The notes below the pieces were generated by a model, which searched no databases, was not told the DNA's origin, and worked only from the letters and a program-made list of their open reading frames with translations. The translations under genes were made by a program, and so were the position numbers. Positions 22,086 to 35,100 of a DNA stretch of 64,000 nucleotides are shown piece by piece; position 1 is the stretch's first letter, and each line of letters begins with the position of its first letter. This stretch comes from Trema orientale (taxonomy: Eukaryota; Streptophyta; Magnoliopsida; Rosales; Cannabaceae): contig JXTC01000170.1 in the NCBI GenBank assembly GCA_002914845.1, forward strand, positions 236,589-300,588, read 5' to 3'.

Positions 22086-22998
22086 ATCCATTATCTAATC
22101 CACTATACGATTACCGAAACCCATTCGAAGCATCAGAAGCCGAAGAAAAGACCATTCAACCCAATTGTAAGCTGCTTATGTCCAACTTAAGCGGCATAAA
22201 ACCTTTCTTCCCATTTGATTTATATGCAAATAACTTGATAAAAATTAAAGAAACCCTCATCATGTAGTACACGTGCTTTAAATATTATTAATGCATCGTT
22301 TCTATGACAGTTTGTTTTTTATTTTATTTTATTCTAACTCGAAAAGAAAGTGTGTCAAAAACAACATTAAACTTGAATATGTGGTTTATTTTGAGAATCA
22401 CTCGGACGACACATGCCTAGTACTGAAGTCGAAACCACACATGCATGTATGCTCATTGTTTATTGTCTCTACCTTACATGTAAATTTGTAATCAAGGACT
22501 GATACAAACACCATCCAAGGGCAGCCGGCACACAAGCCTAGTCCTCGATCTTTCATTCTTCACAAACCTCACAGCCCTCTAAATACTCGACATGTCAGTT
22601 ACGCTACTACCTATCCATAATTCGGCATCACAGTACTTTAAAATAACCTATCATCCGATAATCAAATACTAGTACGAGCCTACAACTTGATTTAAATTGC
22701 TGGAAAATAGACCGAGGAAAGTAACTCAAGATTTCAGACGCAAAAAGAAAAACTCCACTCACTCACCAACTCTCCTAATTCAACTCACTGCTCACCGACT
22801 ACAAAGCCTATTAAGTAAAAAATGAACACTGCAAATCAACTAGATGAAAAGCTGGGGAAAAATAATAATAATAATAAAATGAGAATCGAAAAGGGAAAAG
22901 AGAAACAAAACGACAGAAATTAAAAGAACAGAAAAAACAACAGCAGGCCTATTGTGCTAACACTAAACTATTAAATGTCTGTCTGGACACTCCACTCT
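22086..22998. other. Intergenic and 3' side of the YTH gene
   Basis: Unassigned AT-rich sequence. The part from about 22500 to 22998, with no long runs of repeats, is probably downstream flank or 3' UTR of the YTH gene. No further gene seen. Confidence 0.4.
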
Positions 22999-25900
22999 TC
23001 AGGCGCTGGCGCTAAGGGAAAGATTTTTGGTGAGACTGATGAGAGCTGATGTCCGGTCAGAGGTTTCAACTTCAACTGCACTTCCACGATTCTGCACAGA
23101 ACACAATACAAATCTCAGCTAATATACAAGATAGGTAATGGCAAAGTGTTTCTTATTTGTTTGTTTGATAGAGAACGAAAGTCAGAAAAGAAACTCACAG
23201 CGAAGTCGCTGTTATTGTAGTTGGATTCCATCTTCAAAGTTGCAGGCTTAATGGCCCTTTTGGCCTGAAGAGACTTCTCTCGGGTCTCATAGAAGTTAAA
23301 ATCATCTAACAATGACGTTTTTGCAGTGTAACTCTTGAATATATTCAACATTTCTAGACCTTGCTTCAGTCCAATCTGCAAATAATTATCCAAAAATTAT
23401 TAAATATTAGCCACCGACCATAATAATGGGGAAATAGACAGCAATATAGCATCTCAAAGCAGTACCTCTTGGGTATCACGGGTGAAAGTTACAGGCTTGT
23501 TATCATTATTTTCCAGAATAATGTGCCGCAACTGAGTGTTCGGTATGTCTTTTACTATATGCCAGTTTACTGGGAAGAACCCATTCCACTTGTCAACTTG
23601 CCAGAAGTCCATGTCTTTGTTAAAATCTACCTGGCCAGCCATCTCCGCTACGCCAACAAATTGTCCACTCCCATTTACCTGCTCAAGAGAAAAATAGAAT
23701 CCATACACAGTTAAATGACAGGGCACATTCAGATATTCAACAATGAAGATTTTCCTTCCTCGAGTTGGATCAAGTCTTGATGTATCAAAGACCAAAAAAG
23801 AAGCCAACTAATAACAAACACATGCAAAAGGTACAAGTGCTGACTAACCGAGAAGAAGAGGAAGATAGGATATCTTGTGCCTGTCTCACTCAATTTCCCT
23901 TCTGCATCACGATATGCTGCATCTAGCTTCTTGTTGCCATTCGGGGTACTAGCCCAAACATCATATTTAATAGACTTGTGAATGTCGTCTTCACTGTAGG
24001 ACTTGATAACGTAAAATTTAGCATTCTCATAATCAGTTGGGAAATCAGGTATATTATACTGATCTCTCTGAACTGCAAATCCCAATTCTTCCTTTTCAGG
24101 TGAAGAATCTGAATGAGTCTTAATGCGGGACCTTGGACCACGGGTTAGTTCGGCTGAGGCTTCAAAGTCTCCATTCCTGTTATTTTTGTCCCTTGACTTA
24201 AATCTATCATTTCCAGTCCATATTTTCCCATACGGTTTATAGCTAGTAAAACCAGTATGTGGGTACAGACCTTGTTTCTGATTGGCAAATGACGAAATCC
24301 TTCCAACTTGGGGGTATCCCTTCAGAAGGCCAGCGAAATCAGAACCCAAATGAGGCACCTGCAAGATTATAAATGCCATACAATTTAATCCTAAGACCCA
24401 ATAAGATGAATGAATCCCAAATATAATCATGATTAATTATTATAGCTCCACTGCTCTACCCAGCAATATATGCCAATCGCATCATCATGTAAGATCAAAC
24501 GAGGTCATAAAACACTAAGGCCCCGTTTGGCACATGGGATTGGGATTAGGATTGGGATAAATAATCCCAATCCCATGTTTGAGGACAACATTTGACCGGA
24601 TAAGTAATCCGTTGACTGAAAATAATCCTATATANNNNNNNNNNNNNNNNNNNNNNNNNNNNNNNNNNNNNNNNNNNNNNNNNNNNNNNNNNNNNNNNNN
24701 NNNNNNNNNNNNNNNNNNNNNNNNNNNNNNNNNNNNNNNNNNNNNNNNNNNNNNNNNNNNNNNNNNNNNNNNNNNNNNNNNNNNNNNNNNNNNNNNNNNN
24801 NNNNNNNNNNNNNNNNNNNNNNNNNNNNNNNNNNNNNNNNNNNNNNNNNNNNNNNNNNNNNNNNNNNNNNNNNNNNNNNNNNNNNNNNNNNNNNNNNNNN
24901 NNNNNNNNNNNNNNNNNNNNNNNNNNNNNNNNNNNNNNNNNNNNNNNNNNNNNNNNNNNNNNNNNNNNNNNNNNNNNNNNNNNNNNNNNNNNNNNNNNNN
25001 NNNNNNNNNNNNNNNNNNNNNNNNNNNNNNNNNNNNNNNNNNNNNNNNNNNNNNNCCTTGTTTAATCCGATAGTGCAACAAACACAGGATTGGATTCAAC
25101 ATTATCCAATCTAATCCTATCCAGTCCAATCCTGTCCATACAATCCAGTCTAATCCAGCATGCCAAACAAGGCCTAAAAGAATTATTATGTAATTATCAA
25201 AGTTGCTTTGCTTGGTACCACGCATACCTTGTTCACTGATTTGATAGGCTGCGTATTGAGAAGGGGCTTGGAAAATTTGCTAGTAATACTGCCATTAGTT
25301 TTTGCAGGATTGAAGCCATTTGACCTTGCTAAACCAGTAGAACGCAGACCAGACTTTGCTCCATTAGGAACATCTCTCGCAAATGTCGGATCCCATGAAT
25401 AGCAAGGCATTGCTTCTGAACCATATGAAACAGGTGGCTGATGATATCCGGACGAAGAAAAATATTGTTGTTGCCCAATACCTTGTCCATCAACGCCCAA
25501 AATAGCCCCGGACGCATATGGATTATAGCCCGGAACATAATAGACCAAACCATTTTCCGATTGTATAGCCTGGAAAGTAAGAGAGGTAAATGGTTTCGAT
25601 TAATAAAGCTAAACTTTTGCTTAGAATACAATAAAATACATTCCGCAATTCCGAAAACTAATTAGCATAATTATAAGGAAGAAAAACCTACTGTATTAGA
25701 ACCATTAGCCTGATAATAGACCGGATCATCCAGCTGAGTAAAAGAACCATTATATCCTGCAAAATGACCAATGATAATTTAAAAATACTATTGCTTTGAA
25801 GTAATAGTTGACAAACAAACTAGGTAACATACATAATGAAAGTGGGAAGACAAAGGAGTAAACGACGGTCATAATTATCAAAATCGAATGATTAAGGCTT

Positions 25901-26934
25901 ATAAGACAGTAAAAACGAGTGAGAGTTTGTCTTATATTGCTTGTGTAACTGCGTGTTCATCTCAACTAAACGCTTGCTTGATATGATGACTTGTGCAACT
26001 TTGAGGAATTCTGATGACTTGAGGCTTTAAGATACCATAGATAACAGAATTTCTACTCAAAACAACTTAGCGACCACTATATAGATCATGTATGACATCT
26101 AACCTGGATAAAAATTGTAACAGCTAGAAGGTGGATTGTAAACACCCTGCTCCCCAACTGACTGTTGATCAATCTCACCTTTGATGCTAGAGCTGACATC
26201 CCTTGAAGAAGATATGGTTGAGGTCAAATCAGATGGTACTCCATCTGTCCCTGAAGCCTGTAAAGAGAAATATGAAAAGAATAATTATGAGAAACAAAGG
26301 GAAGAGGAAACTGTAATTAAGTCTAGTTTAGTACAAAGGAGTTTTGAAACAATATATATACATATCTGGATGAAACTTAGTGCTGCATCTATAAGACACT
26401 ACTTCAATATCTGAACATATAATATTAAGAATTGTATGTTTGGCATACCAATTGTTTCTCCGGCAGACCAGTAACATCAACCGAATTCAATACTGTAGCA
26501 ACAGGCTCAGCTGTATTATTAAGAGAAGTATGTCATGATTTTATAACAGATACGTAACATAGAAAGCCTATTCAATTTAGTGGAACAATAACTATCCCAG
26601 TTAAAAATCAACAAGGCTAGCTACTAAACAAGTCCAGGTCAATCTCCCCCCTCCCCCAAAAAAAAGAATATAAAGAAAAGTTTTTCTTTAAGAAAATAAT
26701 TGATCGATCCTCAAATCTTCAAAATTATCACAGAAGTTTAAATGATAGAATCAAATTTCATTGGAACACAATACGGTCGTTAAGGTAATTGTAAAATTCC
26801 CACAACCCATCGATTGTTGAATGACAAGGCTATATGTGTGTATGTATATATATATATATGAATAATACAATTAAGTAGAAGAAGAAGACGACGAAGAAAA
26901 GGATACCGTTTTCGATTTTCTGTTCGCCCGCCAT
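22999..26934 (-). CDS. YTH-domain m6A reader, ECT type
   Basis: Nine exons (gene order): 26907-26934, 26449-26510, 26104-26257, 25692-25756, 25228-25569, 23849-24358, 23466-23678, 23199-23375, 22999-23091; 547 residues, TGA at 22999-23001. The protein binds N6-methyladenosine in mRNA in the cytoplasm and affects transcript stability and growth. Residues 1-320 are Tyr/Pro/Gln/Ser/Gly-rich and disordered, as in plant ECT and animal YTHDF proteins. The YTH domain spans about 330-465: [19 protein letters not shown], then Trp 352 in VWAST, and Trp 413 and Trp 418 in FWQVDKWNG, the expected aromatic cage. A conserved tail LTKNLSL sits near the end. It resembles the ECT1-4 group; the exact paralogue is open. 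Intron 5 (24359-25227) contains a Tourist-like element and the assembly gap; the coding exons are unaffected. Confidence 0.95.
24519..25174. mobile_element. Tourist-like (PIF/Harbinger) element in YTH intron 5, gapped
   Basis: Left tip GGCCCCGTTTGGCA and right tip TGCCAAACAAGGCC form inverted repeats, flanked by TAA on both sides (24516-24518, 25175-25177), the usual target duplication of this superfamily. Just inside are GGGATTGGGATTAGGATTGGGAT on the left and TCCAATCC/TAATCC repeats on the right. The 421-base N run (24635-25055) lies entirely inside, so true length is unknown. Confidence 0.8.
24635..25055. other. Assembly gap (421 N)
   Basis: Run of N. Flanked by GGATT-rich inverted repeats of the transposable element, a likely cause of the gap. 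Confidence 0.99.
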
Positions 26935-28240
26935 AACCAAACCAGAGAGAGTAGACAAAAACTCAAATTACCCTACAATCAAACAATATGATGATATTAA
27001 GATAAAAGTATTCTTCAGTCTTAAATAACTAAATAAAATAAGGCAAGTCTTTCTACTCTCTATAATTTTTTTTTTTTTTAAATTAAGCAAATCCCACTAA
27101 ACTTAGGCCTTAAGGATTTAGCTTGGATAAATATTTTTATTCAAAAATATCTATTTTTAAAAAAAAAACAAAAAACAAGGGGAGGGGAGATGCAACTGAT
27201 GCAGCTGGCGCACGATAGCAGAGCCACGAAATTGGGATACTACCGAAGAAGATTCCCTATCTTTTTTTTTTTTTCCTCTTGATAACGACTCGTTGATTCT
27301 TTCTTTCTTTCTTTCTTTCTTTCTTTTGAAATATTTTTGTCACCAAAATAATATCACCGAAAAATCAATTTCATATTTTTTTAATTACAAGTATATGTAT
27401 TTTGATTATTTAAAAAATAAATAAAACGAGAAAAGATATTTGTGACAAAGAGAAAAGATATTTTTGACAATAGATTCGGAATTTTAATTAATAAAGTCAA
27501 AGCCGTTAAGAGACTTTGATAGCAAAAGAATCCATTAATGATGACTCCGACGCCTCTGCCATCTCCAAACTCCAAAAACCCCCAACTTATTTAACTCTTC
27601 CCCCACTTTTTTTTTTCCCCCAAGAAAAGTCCCATTAACGGCTTAGAAATTTAAAAAAAGCCAGCTTCTGTCCCCAAAACAAAATACTGAACCCTAATAT
27701 AGCGACATAGTTTACAATTTACATAAAAATATATATAAATATATAAAATAAAATAAAACAAATACCACATATCTCAACTTATGATTTTGGAGCATGATAA
27801 TAAAAATACAAAGTTTTGAGTTAAAGGCTAGTTTTAATAGAAGATGAAGTTCGAAAAAATCGTTGGTCGAGTTCGATCTGTATATATAACGCTACGTTCA
27901 GGAGAATAAATAAGTAAAGAAAATAATAAGGAAGAAAAAAGAGAAGATAAGACGAACCTAAAAGAAACGCGGATCGAAACGGGCAAAGCCGATCTGGCAA
28001 AATCGGAAAACCGCTTTTTCAAAGTAGGAAAAGCGGTTTTCCAGAGAGCGAGGAGCTGAGGAAGTGACTGGCTTGAGTGTAAAAGAGAGCTGTAGCAGTA
28101 GTTGTACAAGAAGGAGGAGAATATAAAAGAGGTGCGCGACTGTGTGCTGTAGCCCTTGAAACGCTGAATCCGACGGACTAGATGAAATTCCTTCTTTCGG
28201 TGAAGATGGCACGTGAACCGTTCGATGGTGGGCTAATTAT
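26935..28240 (-). promoter_or_regulatory. YTH gene 5' leader, leader intron and promoter
   Basis: A probable non-coding first exon ends near 27958, where the minus strand reads TTTTAG|GTTCGT; its GC-richer body spans about 27958-28200. A leader intron would run from there to an acceptor close to the ATG. A (TTTC)n repeat at 27297-27327 falls in that intron. A perfect hairpin lies at 28005-28042. Exon borders are inferred from composition and one donor-like site only. Confidence 0.4.
28005..28042. repeat. Perfect 14-bp inverted repeat in the YTH leader region
   Basis: GGAAAACCGCTTTT at 28005-28018 and its exact reverse complement at 28029-28042, separated by 10 bases. If the leader exon is right, the transcript would carry a strong stem-loop. 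Confidence 0.9.
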
Positions 28241-31200
28241 TGGCTCTGCCCCCATGGGCCTTTTTACCGTACACGTCCTCTCCTCGCTGTTCGGGAGGGA
28301 TCCCTGTCATTGTTGTAATTTGGTTTGGGCTTTGCGACTCCATCACAAAATGACATGAATAGGACTAATTTGGGCCAAAACGATCTGTTTTTGTGCATTT
28401 TTCTAAAAACGTCAGTTAAGAAGTTTATAGTCAAGCTTCTTGACTATAAACAAATACGTACAAAAGTATCATTTTTGCCCAAGTTACTCCTACCCATGTC
28501 CTTTTCTCTCATACTATACACACTTGCTAACTATAGATTTGAATTTTATTGTTCAGTACCCGATTTTATAGAAAATATGCGAGTTTTCAGCTTATTATGA
28601 CTATAGCTTCCTCTGCTAATGGTCACATTATATATACACAGGTGTTTTTTCAACAGGTATCATAGTAAATTGAGTAATTGTAAAAAAAAATTAAAATAAA
28701 AGTTGTATTCATGCTTACATGGATGTAAAATCTAAAATGTCATTTATATTAATACGGGGGACAACCTTTTTGTTAAATAGTGGTTGGATTTTTTATATTC
28801 CAATCACATTCCATTAATAAAAAATATAATAATAATTTAAAATTAAAGTTAATTAAACAATGAAACTAAAATTAACGTGGGAAATGTATACGTAAAACAT
28901 TTGAAATGGAAATCCAAAGACTTAATGTTAACGATTAAAAAAAAATCAAAATTGACATAGTAATATACAACAATATCAAACTAAAAATAATTAAAAAATA
29001 AAATTAAAATTTTTTAAAAAAAAAGTGTCGAAATTAATGTATCCCAGTGTGGGCTATATAATGCGTGTACGTGACGACATTTATTTGAGAGAGTTTTATT
29101 ATTGAAAGAACAGGGAAAAAAAAAAAGATATAAATGATTGTTCCCTATATGTATTTATTTATTATTATTATTTTTTTAGTGGGTTCCCCATATGTAATTG
29201 AATGAAAGTGGACCTTTAATAAAGATGATGGGACTAATTAGTAGCTTATTTCATGTTGCTCATCTCATTATTATTATTATTATTATTATTCTCCATCTCC
29301 AACGGATGATAAAAAATGACAGAATAAAAACTGGAAAAAAAATAAAAAAAATAAAAGAATCTGAAAAATATTAAAATATGATATTTCTCTTCTATTCCAC
29401 CATTAAAAAAAAAAAAAGAATTATTTCGTAAACTTTACATAAATTGGAATGTGAAAGGAAATTACATGGGATTCCTACATAATGTGAAATTGGGAAGTAG
29501 ATAGAAATATTATCTTGCTATAGCAAGTCTTTTCAATTTCGTCAAACATAACAAAAATAATTGAAAGCTCTATTTATATATCGTGACACATAAGTTATCA
29601 ATCTAATAAAAATCCCACCACATAAAAGAAAAAACTCCCCCTTCATAATATTTCAAATTATTACTCCACATTACGGCTAATTATTTCTAATCAATTAATG
29701 TAAATTTAAGGTTAATCATTCAGCCGTATAAAATACTTTAATTTAATTTATTTTTTAATTAAAAATTCACTTTTTCATTCAAATTCAAAATGACTAAAAT
29801 GATCTATGATTAGTTTTGAAAAAAATCATAATTTTATGGCCACAAATATTACGTGACACCCACCATAGAATACTATAATACTCTTAGAAAAAGTTGTTTT
29901 TCAAAACACTCGTCCAAATTACTATTATTCATGTCATATTGATTTTCTTTCGTGGTAATATATATTATATTACCATTTTATGTAAGTTTATAGTATGTTC
30001 AAACCTTCCTATACGTACAGAGGATTGGGCCGGCCGCCTAAAAAGTAGCCTTTAAAGGAATTTGGACCTGGGTCTGGGTGGGAGTAATATGGGCCAATAT
30101 GACATTTTTTAAGACCATGAGTTGCAAAATGTAGTACTGTGATGAACTTTTTTTACTACTGTCAAAATTGTATGACGAAAACAAGATTATGAATATTAAT
30201 CACCATGATTTTCATACCTTGTCTAAACCACGAATAGTACTAGAATTTTGATGATAAGCGCTTGTGTTAGGAATTAGTGTATATCCAAAGTCCTACCCTC
30301 CCAAACTTATAAAATGGAATAACAAAAATGTACTTGCCAAATGGATTTTTGAAGGCTTGTTTGTGGCATTTATCCCAAATCTAACATGTAGCATGGTAAA
30401 CACTATTGTTTACGCTTGAATATTATAGAACATTTCAATAGAAATATAGTGGCTACTACTATCTTATGCCTGCAACTACTACATGCAAATGAAGAAATAC
30501 ATTATTAATTGCAAAAGAAGCATGTAATATAATACTACTATTACCCAATATTCATATCAATATGCGGATCGATCAGAGAGTTGGTGGTTCGATCCAAATT
30601 GACCTGAAATGGCTCTTACAAGGCTGCGGAAAGTCTAGAAGCAGTTCACGTGGCTACGCAAGTACCTTGTTTAAAGTTTGATCATCAACATTTTCACCTC
30701 TGCTACAAATTTACCATATAAACGTCTTGCTTGTAAATGAAAAAAGATTTGTCGAAACGTCTTTAACAATCATAAACATGGCCGAACTCATTATTGTGAC
30801 CATGTTCAGATCTGAAATCATAACTATTGGAGAAGAGGAAAGCTCATCGTCGATGGAAGAAAATGCTAGCTTACCAAAACTATATATGATCAACTTCATC
30901 AAGCCATCTCCTCTTGGCACTATCTAACTTGAAAATGTGCCACTTGGAGTCCTTTAAATTTAAAAGAGCTCTTAAGTAGTACAAAAATCTCTTCCTCAAT
31001 TCTATTAAAAAAAAAAAAGAAAAGAAAAGAAATCTCTTTCTCAAACCCTTTGGATCAAATATTTTGGAATCTAAATCAATTATAGTACTCCACTGATCAT
31101 ATTGTCTGAAGCATAGAGTTAAAAGCTCCAAATTATCCCATTATGAAAAGAGTAATACTGAGGACCATCATATGATGATAAACATTACATAATAACGAGT

Positions 31201-32192
31201 AATACTAACGGATTACGATTACATTTCAAATAGGATCCATGTAAGATCTAATTTATTGATTATAATTAGTCAATAACATAATTATACCTCATATGGCGTC
31301 GGACATATTTTTTAAGCCGCCTACGACAATATGAAAAAGTGTATGTGATAAAATTTTAGCAAGTTTTATGAGGAAAATATAACTGGTTACCTAAAACAAG
31401 AACATGTCCCAATCACAAACATAAATGGCGCTCTAATAACGAGCATTAAGTCAATAACACGGTCACTTCCGCATAAAAAATATTGCAAAAGCAATTCCTT
31501 ACTGAATTGCAAATAGTTCAGCCTTCTCAAGATTGAACTCGTTTTTATTCGTTCTTAATTTCCTTTTTTTTTTTTGAAAAAAAAAAGGTTACATTTTCTT
31601 TTTATTATTTTCGAACACGTGAGGAAAGTTGCAAATCCAATTGATTAATATGCATCCGTACTAATTCATAATTCATTATCAACTGAGAGGAGAGAGCTAA
31701 GACAACCACAGTTCACAAACACTTTCTTATATGCCAGCTTTATGCTTTGTCGAAAACAACACAATTACGACTCTTCCAAAAATAAAAAAATAAAAATGTC
31801 GCAGTGAAAGGAAAAAGGCAATAAAAAATAAATATGTATACACGATGATATATAAATACAAAGAGCGTGCATGCCCAACTCAAGCTTTGATGCTCCTCTG
31901 TTCCTAAAGCGCACCTCTTGAAAAGACGTGCACCCCATTAATTATTCCTAACTCTAATCTTGGCCACCATAATATCTCTCTGCCTAAATCTAAACCAAAA
32001 TAATCCCCCCCCAAAAAAAAGAAAAGATTTACTTTTGCACATAGCAAATTTATAAAGAAACAAAACCAAGCCACTTTTTTTAGGACACCCATTTAAATTA
32101 ATAACTCTAGAGAAACGTAAAAACCCTAAAAGAGAGAAGGGGAAAAAAAATGAAAATAATGTTTTGATTTTATGTTTATGTTTATTTTTATT
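28241..32192. other. Intergenic, YTH to BAM3
   Basis: AT-rich with simple repeats: a (TTA)n run at 29264-29291 and poly-A and poly-T runs. A 12-bp perfect inverted repeat (TTTATAGTCAAG, 3-base loop) lies near 28426-28452. I see no gene; the short frames around 30711-31131 have no family features. Confidence 0.5.
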
Positions 32193-35100
32193 TTAAACCA
32201 AAAGATCTTGTCTAAACTTGGAACAAGTTTTTGGGTCCTTTTCAGGGGTCTTGGAAGAAGAGGAGGATTGGTTTTGGCGATGGGTGAACTCGGACAACAT
32301 CTGAACAACTTCTCTCATTGTGGGGCGTTGGACACTGTTCTCTTGGATGCAAAGCGTGGCAATGAAGAACAAGTGAGTGGCTTCATCTTCGGGCACAGAG
32401 GTCAACCTCCGGTCAACGATTTGAAGAACATCTTCCCTTCTACAGCTTGTGGCTTTCTTTGACCATTGGACTATGTCCACTCCTTCGCCAAAGTCACCCA
32501 CCGGTCTCCGCCCCGTCAGCAGCTCTAGTAGCACCACGCCGAAACTGTACACGTCACTCTTTTCGTCCACTCGTAAAGTGTACGCGTATTCTGCAAAAAT
32601 TACACGTGGAATTTTTAATAATGTGAGCTGTTAATTGGGCTAATTAAACACACGTACCACTCAAAATTAGTGTAGTTGGACTAGTGTACCAAAATGTGGA
32701 AAATTTAAAGGTGAGAGAAATAGAGAAAGTGGAAATCAAAAGCTAGTCTAACGACAAAAAAGAGACGTCAAGTTGCCAAGAAATAAAGCCATGGGAATAA
32801 TGCAAAATGGGGCACCAAGTCTAAGAGGAGTTAACTCTTTCCACGTAAGAGTAAGACCAAAACTCAGTACTTGCTAAGCCACTTTGGCTCTGGGGTTTGG
32901 AGCTTGGCTTACTCTTTAATAATCTATTAAAAACCTTTACAAAAGTTAAAAACGCAGTTGTGGGGGGTGTTGTGCTTTCACGAAACTCAACGCTCTGTTA
33001 CGTTAAACATCACTGTCAGACTGGGAGTTTTTTTAGCAGTGCGAGTGTATATGTGTCAGATTGACATCTCAGATTCTGATAGCCAGGAGTCTAAAGATAC
33101 CACTGCATGCATGGCAGCACGACGTGGACCCCACGAAAGGACTCCCTCACTCTGGCACAGAATTTATGGGCAGTAGTTTAGGCCCTTGTTGTGCGTTGTG
33201 CTTACCGAAAAAATAAAAATCTATGGTACTCATCTTTGTTTGTATGTTCCTTTGCGGCATAAATCACGGGCTGGTTTTTGTACCAAAAACAGACCTCTGC
33301 ATCGAGTCCTAGACCTTATAAATGTTTCGTACTCCTCTCAACCTCTACAGAGTAACTTAGGGAGTTTGTGAAGAAACCCTTTTGCACAATATGCATGCAT
33401 ACTATTTTCGTTTATATGTGCACTTGGACGGTTGACTAGACTAGACTCACTTAGAGGTGGTAAACTTGTGATCAAGAGTCACAAAATTAAACAGTCTTTG
33501 AAAGAAAATCAAATCCAAGGTACTTGCAATTAGCTTAGCTTAGGAATTAAGATAAGACTTGAGAGAGAGACTGTGATCACATCTAATGAAAGTCAAGATT
33601 TTGTTGATAAATCTCAACCGGGTGGGCCATGCCTCTTTGATTTAAGCTCTCCAAGGACAATCAAACGGCAGAGACTGACGATGGTACGGCCTACAATCTT
33701 TGACAGTTTGACAATTCCTAAGATTAACTAACTTAACGAACAAACAGAGAGAGAGAGAGAGAGTGGGGGAAAGAGAGAATTGGACGTACCAGGAGCAATG
33801 TAGCCGTAGGACCCTGCGATTGCCGACATGCACTCGGAGGCACCACCGTCGATCAAGAACTTGGCCAGCCCGAAATCTGCCACGTGTGCTTCGAAGTTGG
33901 AATTGAGCAAAATGTTGTTGGACTTGACGTCTCGGTGGACTATCAATGGCGAACAATCATGGTGAAGATAACAGAGTCCCTTGGCTGCTTCAATGGCGAT
34001 TTTGTACCTCAAATTCCAGCCCAAGAAGGCGCCCTTTTTCCCATGATGAAGGGCCTCTCCCAAGCTTCCGTTCCTCATGTACTCGTACACCAAAAGGTTG
34101 GTCTCCTTGTTTGAGCAAAACGCCAGTAACCGAACGATGTTCCTATGCCGGATGTTGCCCAGGGTCTGGATTTCGGCCCTGAAGCCGTGGTCATGGCTGC
34201 TTGGCCCGAACCCGAGTAGCTTTTTGACGGCTATTTCGACCCCATTTGGCATTTTCCCATGGTAGACGATCCCGGCTCCGCCTCTTCCGATCACGTTGCC
34301 GTCCTTAACGCATTCGAGGATGTCGGAGACTGTGAATTCGAGCTTTTGGAATGCGGTCATCTTCCACGAATCGGGGCCGTTTCTCTTGAATGATTTGGCT
34401 TTGATGATGGCTGCGGCGGCGAAGACCAGGGAGCAGATTAGCAGGCCTAGAGCGAAGATTAGCTTGAAATCTGCTGGCGGTTTTCTGGGTGTGCTTGTGA
34501 TGGTGGTGAGATTGCAAGGATTGTTGAGGAGAGAGCCGCAGAGCTGGGGATTGCCCGCGAAGGAGGAAGCGTTGAAGAAGGCGAATTGGCCGGATTCCGG
34601 TAGCTTCCCTGAGAGTTCGTTGAAGGAGAAATCAGCTGCTGTGAGGCTCTTCATGGTGCCAATTGATCTTGGTATGGTTTGGTTCAAGTGGTTTCTTGAC
34701 AGGTTTAAGTAATTCAGGATTCGGATATCGGAAATCTCTGGTGGGATTGAGCCAGAGAGGTTGTTCTGGCTCAGGTCAAGGACAGTGAGATGCCAGCAGT
34801 TTCCAATTTCTGGTGGGATTTCACCGGAGAGTGAATTTTGGCTGAGATCAAGGGTTACTACTTGTTGGAGTGTTCCGATGGAAGGCGGGATGGGGCCCGA
34901 AAATCGGTTATGGCTAAGCAGAAGGAATTGAACAGAAGAGAAATTCGAAACGGAAGATGGTAAAGGACCGGATAGGAGGTTGTTTGACAGGTTAAGCTGG
35001 CGTAGTTTGACGGGGTTTGATGAGGTATTAGCATTCTCTGACAGAGACCCAGATAGGTTATTGTCTTGTAACTCTGCTAGATTCAATAGAGGCAAGTAGA

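Noticed and set aside
24515..25225. 236-codon frame across the N run
   Set aside because: Mostly unknown bases inside a transposable element; openness is an artefact of N.
34296..34712. 138-codon plus-strand frame
   Set aside because: Antisense of BAM3 exon 1, like the other plus-strand frames between 33884 and 36284.
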